Origin: Fabrea salina
Taxonomy: Eukaryota; Ciliophora; Heterotrichea; Heterotrichida; Fabreidae
Assembly (NCBI GenBank): GCA_022984795.1
Contig: JALIHJ010000056.1
Span: forward strand, 111,725 to 175,724
DNA: 64,000 bases
Direction: 5' to 3'
The position numbers and the translations under genes are program-made. Shown piece after piece: positions 17,177 to 25,125 of this stretch. Every line of letters starts with the position of its first letter. The first letter of the stretch is position 1. Under the pieces are notes generated by a model. The model made no database searches, had not been told where the DNA came from, and worked only from the letters and a program-made list of their open reading frames with translations.

Positions 17177-18850
17177 TTATTTATTTAAGTCTTTTAAGTA
17201 AAGCTCTAAAGTCTTTTGAGTACTGGGCTCCAAAACACTTTGCAAAGTAGCTTGTGTCCTTCCTCCATACACACTGACTTTAACAACTGCTTCTATGCTT
17301 TTGCCAGGCAAACTGTTCATTACTTTGTCGAACTCTTGTTCATCAGTGTTGTGCAGTTTCTGCAAGTAACTAGCAGTGTAACCTACTATTTTATGAGCAG
17401 TGTTGTCAAAACTCCTGACCCAAAAAGACCCTGAAAAATCTTGGATTTTGATACTTGCCATATAGCAATATGAACACTCGCTAGAAGTCTCATTGCACTT
17501 AGAACAGGTGTAGAGTCCATCAGCTCCCAGCACTACTTTCTTTTTGCACACTTCGGAGTTCTTGCAGGCGGTGTACCATATACTAGACACGTCATCTTTT
17601 TTGATGAACCCAATGAATCCAGAAATGACCAGCAACTCTTGACCCTCTTCTTTGCCCTTAAAGCGTTCTTGAAGTTCACTTAAACTCACTCTAGGCAACT
17701 TTTCAGACAAGTCTGTTTTTTGGGTGAGTTTTACAGAGGGTTCTTTGCCATGGATTTTTTTGTACCAGTTCAGTAGCACAGTTGCCTCAGGAATTTGGGT
17801 GTTATTAACCACTAGTTTAGAAGAATCCCTTATAGTGCTTAAGGAACACGTTTGGAAGTCCGTGACTTTTAAGTTCTTAGCAATGATTACACTGCCAACA
17901 TCGACTCTTTTGTTTTCAGCTTGGTTGTTCCACAGAGTCAGTTCTATTTCAGTGTTGGAGTCGTCAACTACAGTTAGAGTTCTTTTTTTCAGCTGCACTG
18001 ACTTCCTTGAAGTAAACTCTACAACAGGTCCAACACCAACAACTACTGCACAGAGGTCAACTACTTCCCCTACTTTGTTTTTGAGTGTGCAGATTTTGCT
18101 GAACTTGTAGTTTTCTTCTATGTGTCCGTCGTCAAACACTTCTACTATACTTGCGTTTTTGTCGAAAGTGAGTTGGTAGTCACAACTTGAGTAGCGTCTG
18201 TTTGCGAGTTTAACTCTGCCTTTGGAGAAGTTGTAAACTTTGTTTTCACTCACCAGTTGGTAAAAAGTATCAACTGCTTCGTTGAAAAAAGTAGCTTGTA
18301 TTTCGTCTCCGTTGGAGTCTACTATAGTTGCGTTGAAGAGCTTCCCTGTTCCTCTGGAGTTGTTCCAGTGCTTTATGTCTCCTTTAGTCACTACTTTGCC
18401 TTTTAGTTCGAAGTCTTCGTTTTCAGTGCTGAGTGTATTTACAGTTTTAGCTACTTCTTTACTGGGTGGAACTGAGGTTTCCTGCTTTACTATTGAAGTT
18501 TCTGCAGTTTTAGTGCCGAACTCCATTTTTTTGGGGTTTCCTATTTTGCTTTGGATCTTAGGACCTAGTTTCAGTTCCCTAAGAAGCAGTATTTTGTAAG
18601 TTCCGTTTATTGTAGTAAGTGAGAAGTCTTGGAAAGTAAGTAACTGGAACTTTTCAACAGAAGACTTATCAATTACAGAAGCAGACTGGTTAACTGACAT
18701 GCACTGTGTGCAGTGGTCTCCGTCAGAAACCACTAGTTTGTAGTTCTTTCCTTGGATCTTTTTGAACTCAAGCAACTGCAAAGTAGGAGTGAACTGTTCA
18801 GAAAGTTTGCCGTTTTTAATCTCTAACAGCGCGTTGGAAGTTAAAGACAT
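17177..18850 (-). CDS. RPA1: Replication protein A large subunit, paralogue A
   Basis: 557 aa with the same domain order as the adjacent copy: N-terminal OB fold, linker (~105-140), two central OB folds (WNNSRGTGKLFNATIVDS in DBD-A) and a zinc-containing DBD-C with CKNSEVCKKKV and CSKCNETS (~427-457). The linker lacks the TPQSIE repeats of paralogue B and is richer in Lys, Thr and Glu. The A/T-rich leader (TATAATATAAATAAAG) directly precedes ATG. The TAA stop is embedded in AATAAATAAAATG, so the stop codon, a polyadenylation-like AATAAA and the next start codon share 13 nt. Confidence 0.92.
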   Translation of the reverse strand: MSLTSNALLEIKNGKLSEQFTPTLQLLEFKKIQGKNYKLVVSDGDHCTQCMSVNQSASVIDKSSVEKFQLLTFQDFSLTTINGTYKILLLRELKLGPKIQSKIGNPKKMEFGTKTAETSIVKQETSVPPSKEVAKTVNTLSTENEDFELKGKVVTKGDIKHWNNSRGTGKLFNATIVDSNGDEIQATFFNEAVDTFYQLVSENKVYNFSKGRVKLANRRYSSCDYQLTFDKNASIVEVFDDGHIEENYKFSKICTLKNKVGEVVDLCAVVVGVGPVVEFTSRKSVQLKKRTLTVVDDSNTEIELTLWNNQAENKRVDVGSVIIAKNLKVTDFQTCSLSTIRDSSKLVVNNTQIPEATVLLNWYKKIHGKEPSVKLTQKTDLSEKLPRVSLSELQERFKGKEEGQELLVISGFIGFIKKDDVSSIWYTACKNSEVCKKKVVLGADGLYTCSKCNETSSECSYCYMASIKIQDFSGSFWVRSFDNTAHKIVGYTASYLQKLHNTDEQEFDKVMNSLPGKSIEAVVKVSVYGGRTQATLQSVLEPSTQKTLELYLKDLNK

Positions 18851-18861
18851 CTTTATTTATA

Positions 18862-20529
18862 TTATAGACAACTTTTGCAAAGCTTGACTCCCAAAGGGCT
18901 TAAAAACTCTTTTGAGTAAGCACATCTTCCCCTCAAATAAACTTCACAAACTTTTCCGTGAAGTGTGGTGTTGTTGTATATACACGTTGGACTTCTTTGG
19001 GTATCTTCGACTTCAAAAGGTTTGAAAATCAACAAATCAGCGTCTTTGCCTTCAGCTATTCCGCCTTTTTGATGGAGTCCTAAAAACTCAGCTTGGTTTT
19101 GACTCATGAGTTTAACTAACTTCCCTAGTAACCTTTCAGGGTCTCTTGAGTTTGGGTAAAGTTGGGTCCAGACAGCCTGGAGCGAGAACCCCAAAACGTT
19201 AACGCCAGACATGGCTCTTTTGAACTCCCCAGTTTCGAGGAACTTAAGGTTCTCTGGAACGAACTTGTGATGCGAGTTGATCATATCTACTGAGTTTTCG
19301 TTCAGTAACTTCTGGATCAGCATTTGGTTTTTGGTGTCTCTGATTGGAGGGAAGGTTTTGAACCGAGTGTCTCCAGACGGTATTTCTTTTTCGTTGAAAA
19401 AAATGTAGTGAGGACAGGTTTCAAAAGTTAAGTTTAGACACGACTTGGCCTTCTGCAGTGCATTCATTGCTTCTACAGAAGAAACGTTTGCGAAGTGGAT
19501 CTTGCAGTTAGTTCTCTCAAGAACTTCTAAGGCCTCGTTTACCCCTTTGAGTTCCCATGAACTCGGGCAGTTCAGGAGAAACGAAAAGTAACTAGTTTCG
19601 TCGTTTCTGTTGGAGCCAATGTCTATTCTGGGAGGCCTTAAGGAATTCATGCGGCTTAATCCGTTGGCACAAGTGGAAGAGTTGGAAATCCCTGAGTTGG
19701 TAGCTGACACATTGAAAAAGGTTTCTCCTGCTCCACTGTAAGACTCAAGTACGACTTGACTCAGAGCTACAAAATCAAAGGAACTAGAAACCTCTGAACT
19801 CTCCTCAGTTATGGCTGCGCAAGGCATTGCTTCTGGGTTAATTTCTTCTTCACTTTCTGAGGATGATATGGAGTCTAGTTCAGGTTGGTTTCTGTCAATT
19901 GCTGCAACGTAGTCTGAATTTACGAAGTAAAACTCGCAGGAGTTAGAACGCAGTTCCTCTTCTTCTGTTCTAAAAGGAGAAGCCATGTGCAAGAACCTAC
20001 TGTGGGCCTTTAAAGAGTCCAGTATTAGTGGACAGTTGAGTTCCTTGCACCTTTCGAAGGTTTGCTGCATGTCTTCAATAGGGATTATTCCTTCACTTTG
20101 GGTGCACTGATAAGCTTTGAAAGCAAAGTACTCTGAAGGCCCTACTTCAAAGGAGTTGCTAACTGCTTTAATCTTTCCTAAGTCGCAGTACAGGTGCTCT
20201 TCAGTTACAGACTCTGTTGTCTCAATAAAAATGCTTGTAACTCCTCCTGACAAAGCTAAGCGGGTGGTTTCACAAATACCCTCTTTGGCTTTTGCGTTGA
20301 TGTCTATCAGTCCAGGCAACAAGTATGCATCCTCTAGATGCCTAATGGTGATTTCTGGGTAAAGACTTTGGAGTTCCCTAATAACTTTTGGAAGCTCAGA
20401 AGTGCTCCCGACTTTAATGACTTGGCGGATCTTTGGAGGATCAACTACGACCACTCCTCTTTGAGGTTGTTCCGAGCTAACTGAGTCTTGAGTTTCCAAA
20501 AATATTTTTTCGCACACTAATGCTTCCAT
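18862..20529 (-). CDS. Allantoinase/dihydroorotase-like protein lacking metal ligands (probable pseudoenzyme)
   Basis: 555 aa. The cyclic-amidohydrolase scaffold is clear: LPGLID (~69-74), FETCPHYIFFNEKEIPSGDTRF (from ~366; quoted here only as TCPHYIFF), then PPIRD, and a C-terminal composite domain with GKDADLLIFKP. The diagnostic HxH after LPGLID is replaced (INAKAK). The SDHSP metal/catalytic motif reads NSHHKF near residue 415. A Ser/Glu-rich insert of ~90 residues (~210-300) interrupts the barrel. Catalytic hydrolysis is therefore unlikely; a regulatory or structural role like the CRMP/DPYSL relatives is more plausible. TTTATAAA lies 8 nt before the ATG. Confidence 0.75.
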   Translation of the reverse strand: MEALVCEKIFLETQDSVSSEQPQRGVVVVDPPKIRQVIKVGSTSELPKVIRELQSLYPEITIRHLEDAYLLPGLIDINAKAKEGICETTRLALSGGVTSIFIETTESVTEEHLYCDLGKIKAVSNSFEVGPSEYFAFKAYQCTQSEGIIPIEDMQQTFERCKELNCPLILDSLKAHSRFLHMASPFRTEEEELRSNSCEFYFVNSDYVAAIDRNQPELDSISSSESEEEINPEAMPCAAITEESSEVSSSFDFVALSQVVLESYSGAGETFFNVSATNSGISNSSTCANGLSRMNSLRPPRIDIGSNRNDETSYFSFLLNCPSSWELKGVNEALEVLERTNCKIHFANVSSVEAMNALQKAKSCLNLTFETCPHYIFFNEKEIPSGDTRFKTFPPIRDTKNQMLIQKLLNENSVDMINSHHKFVPENLKFLETGEFKRAMSGVNVLGFSLQAVWTQLYPNSRDPERLLGKLVKLMSQNQAEFLGLHQKGGIAEGKDADLLIFKPFEVEDTQRSPTCIYNNTTLHGKVCEVYLRGRCAYSKEFLSPLGVKLCKSCL

Positions 20530-20567
20530 TGCACTTTATAAACAAAATTCCTTAATGCATGAAAAGC

Positions 20568-21068
20568 TTAAGTTAACTTTTTAAACCCTCTGAAACGAAA
20601 GCGCATTTGCCCTGATGCTTTTTTTCCACCTAAACCACCTCCCAGTCTTCTAGGCTTCCACCCAGGTTGTCTTGCAGTTCTCACCCAGTCCACCAAAACT
20701 CTTTTGCCGTCTATGAACCCTCCGTGGGCTTTCTAAGTAGTAATTACTTCCCAAGCCCTGCAAGCTTGGCTTTTAGTTTCGAACTCTACAAAGCCGTAAC
20801 CTTTGCTGTCGCCTACTACTAAGTCCTTAACTACTTTGGCTTCCACTACGTTTCCATATTTAGAGAACTCCTTTAAAAGCTGAGTTCCGTCTGTTTGGGA
20901 GGCTAGTTTCCCAACAAAAAGAGTTTTGTGTGGTGGGTTGGTTAAGTGGGGTTTATCTGTGTAAGGCTTACATCTAGCACTGGCTGCACGTTTAAGAGCT
21001 CTGTCGTGTAACTTCCTTTTGTACTCTAGTTTGGGGTTGCCTACTTTGTGCAAGTTATATCTCTCCAT
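20568..21068 (-). CDS. SNRNP35: U11/U12 snRNP 35 kDa protein (one 15-nt intron)
   Basis: Removing a 15-nt intron (20733-20747) joins the RRM exon to a short second exon ending at TAA 20568, giving 161 aa. The N-terminal [16 protein letters not shown] matches the HDRAV-RA-ARY segment specific to U11/U12-35K. The RRM has RNP2 (LFVGKL) and RNP1 (KGYGFVEF). The second exon carries [16 protein letters not shown] followed by ASGQMRF; U1-70K shares the [10 protein letters not shown] part but not the KK-SGQ-RF continuation. The protein recognises minor-class 5' splice sites in the U11/U12 di-snRNP. Its presence implies a minor spliceosome in this organism. Confidence 0.9.
20733..20747 (-). other. 15-nt spliceosomal intron (U11/U12-35K)
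   Basis: On the minus strand GTAATTACTACTTAG, phase 0, A at position 10. Retention ends the protein inside the RRM at TAG. Removal continues into KAHGGFIDG and the family-typical GGGLGG tail. Confidence 0.9.
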
Positions 21069-21103
21069 AATTACGCCCTAACACCATACTTTCTGTTACT
21101 CAA
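21069..21103. promoter_or_regulatory. 35-nt bidirectional spacer, U11/U12-35K and coiled-coil gene
   Basis: All DNA between two divergent start codons. It is less A/T-rich than the other short spacers and has no clear TATAA element. Confidence 0.35.
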
Positions 21104-22546
21104 ATGAGGAACTCAATGTCTGAACTTACTCTAAGGAGACTCCCGACTTCCAAAAATAACTTTTCAACTTCAGTAGCTCGCCAGAGACGTGCTAAAGTCT
21201 TAAAAGAAGCCAAACCACTTCTAAATGCGCACTTAAAATGCAGGGAGATTTGGAATGCCTTGCAACAAGCAGACTACAAAAAGGAAGGTGTGCTAAACGA
21301 TGCTGCATTAATAGTGCTTTTTGACATGCAAGGCAAGAACTTGCACGAGTTACTGCTAGTAAAGTCCTTTGAAGAGCTACAAGAGTTACTGGACGACGAT
21401 GAAGACGGGTTTCTCAACGAAGACGAACAAATCCTTTTGTTTTCAACTATTAAAGAACGGATGCAAGACTGCGCGGACGACCTGTGCGAAATACACGAGT
21501 ACGCTTTGTACAAAGACATGATGAAAGCCATCAGGACCCTTGAAAAAAACATAGTGGAGTACCAAAAGGTCCTGAGAAGCCGAAGGCACCAAAAAGAACT
21601 CAACACTTACCACGAAATTGGACAGCAAAAACTAGAAGCCTTCAAAGAAGAGTGGAACAAAAGGTACCAAGACTTCTACAAAGCCTGTGAAGACAACTTA
21701 CAACAAATCCAAGAAAGACAAAGAATCGAAATGCAGAACTTAGAACAACACCTTGAAAAAGACCAACAGTTCGTGAAAGTCAAACCCAAAACCCGCCTCA
21801 AAGACCTCCAAGTCCAAGAAAAAATAGTTGCTGCCCACGAAAGATACGCTGAAGCCCATCAAATCAGAAACGAACTCAAGCACCTCGAAGTCTCTGAACA
21901 AAACAGAGTGGAAAACAAAATCCAAGAAGAAGCCCTTAAAAGAATCAAGAACCTAGAAAACCAACACCAAAAAGAAATCAAGCAAACCCAAGTCAAGAAC
22001 GAAAACAAACTCTACAAACTCAAAATACAAGAACAACAAGAGTACACTCGACTCCAAAAGGAAATAAAACTCCACTTCAACGACATCACCAGAAACCAAA
22101 ACCTAGCCAGCCGCATAGCTGAAAAAGTTGGCAAGTCCCGAGACGAACTTAGAAGGACTAAGGAAAAGTCAAGACGTCTCCAGCAGTACTTAAAAGAATC
22201 CAAAGAAATAAAGTCTTACAAAACCTCTTTAGAAAAGTCCCAGGGTTTCCCCTCGATCGGCACCCAAAGCCTCAAGAACTACGGAGTAGTCAGCAACGTT
22301 TCTTCCAAACTAGACCGTTTGAAGTCAGCAAGTCCCCTCAAAGAAAGCACCAAAAGAGTGACTAAGTTTTACATTATGCCAGATACTCAAGAAACCAAAA
22401 ACTCAAGTTCAGGGTTCTTTGACTACAGTTCTTTGGCCTCAAAAACTAACAAGCTACTTGCTCAGTCCCGGAAGACCAAGAACCCCCTGCCTTCCATTAC
22501 CTCTTTTTACAACGATAACTTAGAGCTAATAGACGTTGATAACTAA
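21104..22546 (+). CDS. EF-hand plus long coiled-coil protein
   Basis: 480 aa. A single well-formed EF-hand loop, DDDEDGFLNEDE, lies near residues 97-108 with ligands at positions 1, 3, 5 and 12. It is followed by ~250 residues of uninterrupted charged helix (about 140-385) rich in Gln, Glu and Lys. A Ser-rich tail ends NDNLELIDVDN. There is no signal peptide or membrane segment. The layout suits a calcium-responsive cytoskeletal or basal-body fibre protein, as is common in ciliates. I do not recognise a named family. Its stop is 3 nt from the convergent ZSWIM7 stop. Confidence 0.8.
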   Translation: MRNSMSELTLRRLPTSKNNFSTSVARQRRAKVLKEAKPLLNAHLKCREIWNALQQADYKKEGVLNDAALIVLFDMQGKNLHELLLVKSFEELQELLDDDEDGFLNEDEQILLFSTIKERMQDCADDLCEIHEYALYKDMMKAIRTLEKNIVEYQKVLRSRRHQKELNTYHEIGQQKLEAFKEEWNKRYQDFYKACEDNLQQIQERQRIEMQNLEQHLEKDQQFVKVKPKTRLKDLQVQEKIVAAHERYAEAHQIRNELKHLEVSEQNRVENKIQEEALKRIKNLENQHQKEIKQTQVKNENKLYKLKIQEQQEYTRLQKEIKLHFNDITRNQNLASRIAEKVGKSRDELRRTKEKSRRLQQYLKESKEIKSYKTSLEKSQGFPSIGTQSLKNYGVVSNVSSKLDRLKSASPLKESTKRVTKFYIMPDTQETKNSSSGFFDYSSLASKTNKLLAQSRKTKNPLPSITSFYNDNLELIDVDN

Positions 22547-22549
22547 CTA

Positions 22550-22962
22550 TTAGTTAACTTGCGAGTAAAGTAAGTAAAACTCCTCGTCACTTATGCAAGT
22601 AGAATTGACCTTTTGCAGAGCTTGACTTAAACGCACAGCAAGCATGTGCTTGCACTGCTTACAAGTTACAATTAAGCCTTTGGCACTCCTTAGAATCCTT
22701 TGGAACTCTTGACACTTGCAGTAAGACACCTCGCCTAACAAGTGGTAAACCTTGTGCCCAGTGACCTTGTAAAACTTCCTTTGGCTCTTAAAAGCAACGA
22801 ACTCCTCCACACTTGCTAGTTCAACTAAGTCAAGGGCCTTCACTACGGTCTTCAAAGGAAAGATTGCCTTCAACCTACTAAAACTTACATTGCACAAAGA
22901 GTTTCGTCAAGTCCGCTAGAAATACTTTTAGTAATTTGTTCCAATAAAATCCAAGCTTCCAT
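22550..22962 (-). CDS. ZSWIM7: ZSWIM7/SWS1 homologue (Shu complex) with a probable 14-nt intron
   Basis: The downstream frame lacks an ATG. An upstream ATG at 22962 opens a 24-codon exon (MEAWILLEQITKSIS...) that joins it in frame if the 14-nt segment 22875-22888 is removed, giving 132 aa. The fused product aligns along its length with human ZSWIM7: the N-terminal leucine-rich helix, LKAIF, KALDLVE, and the SWIM motif C77-x-C79-x19-C99-x-H101, followed by LAVRLSQAL. SWS1 pairs with SWSAP1 to promote Rad51/Dmc1 filament formation in homologous recombination. Neither a 15- nor a 16-nt intron restores the frame. Confidence 0.82.
22875..22888 (-). other. Probable 14-nt intron (ZSWIM7)
   Basis: Minus-strand GTAAGTTTTAGTAG: the 5' ten bases equal the K+ channel intron, with A at position 10, but only four bases follow to the AG. 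It lies in phase 2 (AT | G). The flanking protein segments match the family on both sides. Confidence 0.7.
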
Positions 22963-22975
22963 TATACTTTTAAAA
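22963..22975. promoter_or_regulatory. 13-nt bidirectional spacer, ZSWIM7 and SAPS gene
   Basis: Only TATACTTTTAAAA separates the two divergent start codons, the shortest divergent spacer in the window. Confidence 0.5.
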
Positions 22976-24718
22976 ATGCGGATGCCTTTTACTATGCTTG
23001 GTATGTGGCGGGGATTCAGGTCCTCAGAAGAATTCAATAACTTTCTGGCAAATAGCCCCAGTTTAGAAGAGGTCCTTGGTCACGAGTCTATTACTGATGA
23101 AATTTACTGCGGAAACCAACAACTCCAAGACTACATGGACTCTGAAAAGCTTTCGGAACTCATAGACTTGATCACTGTGGAGCCTTCCCCAGATGCCCCA
23201 CACAACAGGTGCTACAAGTTCCCTTACGTAGCAAGTGAGCTGATCAGTCCTGACTACGGCAAGATGCTTGACATCTTTTTTGATAACGAAGACAAGTTAC
23301 TTAAAAAGCTCTTTGGGTTTCTGGACGGCGAGGACATCAATTTACTGCTTTCTGGTTACTTCGTAAAGGCTTTAGACAGTTTACTCCAAAGGAACCCTTC
23401 CAAGTTACTTGATTTTATTTTCACCGAAAAATACCATAAAAAACTGACAAAACACTTGTACAGTCAGTCGATAGCTGATTTTTTGTCTAAGTGTTTGCTA
23501 TCGATGCCTTCGGAGGCTCACTTGTCCAGCAGACTAGACGTGTTAGTTGAATTAGTTACAAAGATAAACTGCACCTTTAACCCTGCAGTGTCTTACAACA
23601 GCCAAGAAATTTTGTGTAAAGTCATTAGTGACACGAACGAGTCAGGGACTCACAGAGCCTTAGTTGAGTACTTAAAGACCAAAGACGTTATGGAGGTCTT
23701 TTTCGAGCACATCAACGAAAGCTACCCAACTTACCCTTGGGTAGCAAGGTCTGTAGCTAAAGTGCTCAAAGCTTTGTTGAGTCAAGAAGAAGACACTTGC
23801 AACCCCAACCTTGAGAAGATTTCTGAACTTTTGGAAACTTTTAAGTCAAACATTAAGGTCTTAGTCAAGTCCCTGAAAGTGCCTCCAAATCCCGACATGA
23901 CTAATAGAAACAAAGAAGTGAAACCTATTTTCGGCGAAGAAAGAGTCATTTTGTCAGAAATAACTGGTCTGCTTTGCAGGTCTAACTACGAAGACTTGCT
24001 TAAACAAATTGCTGACTTCAAAGTAGTTCCCCACTTAACAGAGGAATTTTTCAATCACGAGTGGAACACTATGCTGCACAATTCTTACTACACACTAGCA
24101 GAAAACATCCTCCACAACAAAAACCACGACTTAAAAAGGTCTTTGCTTGAAGAAGCTTCCCTTCCTAGTAAGCTTGTCCACTATGGAACCAATCCTTGCT
24201 CAGACGAAGAAAAACCCAAACGTCTTGGTTTCATGGGACACGTGCACAAACTAGCTAACTTGATACTGAAACTCGAAAAAAACCAACCCTACATTAAAGA
24301 AGTCCTTCAGAAGACCCAAGGCTGGAAAGAGTTCACAGAAAACGAACTCAAAGCAGTGAATGAAGCCGAAAACAGGCACCTAGGAGGAAAAGCTACCCTG
24401 GAACTGATGCGTGGGTCTTCAGAAGAAGAAGGACCTACAATAACTCTGGACTACGACCGCTTGTTGGGCAAGAATAAAGAACCTGAAGAAGAAGAAGAAG
24501 ACAACGACGACTTCCCAGACGTAGGTCCTGAACTGACTGCTAAAGACCTAGAAGACCTGCCCAACATGTTTGACTCCGAGCAAATCCAAAGAGACATCTA
24601 CAGTGCCACTCAGTGCCTCAACAACGCCAACAAAGACGAATTTGAAAGCATGCATTTTTTGGAAAACCACTACTGGAAGCTCCCTAGCAAACTAGAAGAC
24701 CTGGAAGAACTAGACTAA
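22976..24718 (+). CDS. SAPS-domain regulatory subunit of PP6/Sit4-type phosphatase
   Basis: 580 aa. The conserved SAPS opening is present: a short region before LEEVLGHESITDEI (~30-44), then NQQLQDYMDSEKLSELIDLIT and YKFPYVASELISPDYGKMLDIFF (~50-105, quoted here in part). A helical-repeat array continues to about residue 480. The C-terminus is acidic (EEEEEDNDDFPDVGPEL) with a final helical segment. SAPS proteins target the catalytic subunit of PP6/Sit4 to substrates in cell-cycle and nutrient signalling. Several in-frame ATGs occur in the first 10 codons; the first lies 13 nt from the divergent ZSWIM7 start. Confidence 0.85.
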   Translation: MRMPFTMLGMWRGFRSSEEFNNFLANSPSLEEVLGHESITDEIYCGNQQLQDYMDSEKLSELIDLITVEPSPDAPHNRCYKFPYVASELISPDYGKMLDIFFDNEDKLLKKLFGFLDGEDINLLLSGYFVKALDSLLQRNPSKLLDFIFTEKYHKKLTKHLYSQSIADFLSKCLLSMPSEAHLSSRLDVLVELVTKINCTFNPAVSYNSQEILCKVISDTNESGTHRALVEYLKTKDVMEVFFEHINESYPTYPWVARSVAKVLKALLSQEEDTCNPNLEKISELLETFKSNIKVLVKSLKVPPNPDMTNRNKEVKPIFGEERVILSEITGLLCRSNYEDLLKQIADFKVVPHLTEEFFNHEWNTMLHNSYYTLAENILHNKNHDLKRSLLEEASLPSKLVHYGTNPCSDEEKPKRLGFMGHVHKLANLILKLEKNQPYIKEVLQKTQGWKEFTENELKAVNEAENRHLGGKATLELMRGSSEEEGPTITLDYDRLLGKNKEPEEEEEDNDDFPDVGPELTAKDLEDLPNMFDSEQIQRDIYSATQCLNNANKDEFESMHFLENHYWKLPSKLEDLEELD

Positions 24719-24754
24719 TAACTTAACACTAGTTTCAAACGATGCAATTAAAAT

Positions 24755-25078
24755 TTATCTTTGACGCATCTTCTGCACGACTTCACGAATACTCTCCCTT
24801 TTCAAAGTTCCCCTTCTGTGAGTGCCGAGTCTCTTTTTGGCGATTTTAAGTGCCTTTTTGTCTTCCCTAGCACCTCCGGCTTGGAGAAGCTCAATCAATT
24901 TCCTTTCATAAGGAGCGAACCCTACTACTTCTCTGATGACACTTCTAACTAACTGTGTGCGTTTGCTTAGTCTTCCTTTCATTGCAGAGGGTTTCTGGGG
25001 CTTCTCCAACTTGGTAGTTGCATGTCCTTTTGCCATGACCTTTGCCTTCTTAGGTGCCTTCTTTCCTGGTCTCGCCAT
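24755..25078 (-). CDS. RPL36: Ribosomal protein eL36
   Basis: 107 aa from the ATG at 25078 (MARPGKKAPKK); the upstream in-frame codon is GTG and unlikely as a start. The eL36 core is unmistakable: KGRLSKRTQLVRSVIREV and GFAPYERKLIELLQ, then ALKIAKKRLGTHRRGTLKRE. It is a component of the large cytosolic ribosomal subunit. The length is typical, with a slightly extended basic N-terminus. The leader is A/T-rich (ATTATTAAACAAATA). Confidence 0.95.
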   Translation of the reverse strand: MARPGKKAPKKAKVMAKGHATTKLEKPQKPSAMKGRLSKRTQLVRSVIREVVGFAPYERKLIELLQAGGAREDKKALKIAKKRLGTHRRGTLKRESIREVVQKMRQR

Positions 25079-25125
25079 TATTTGTTTAATAATCACCCCA
25101 CATTTAGCAGCTTAGAAACTCATAA

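Noticed and set aside
12153-20529. Bacterial operon
   Set aside because: Spacing looks operon-like, but the products (SRP14, RPA1, cullin, U11/U12-35K) are strictly eukaryotic and there are no ribosome binding sites.
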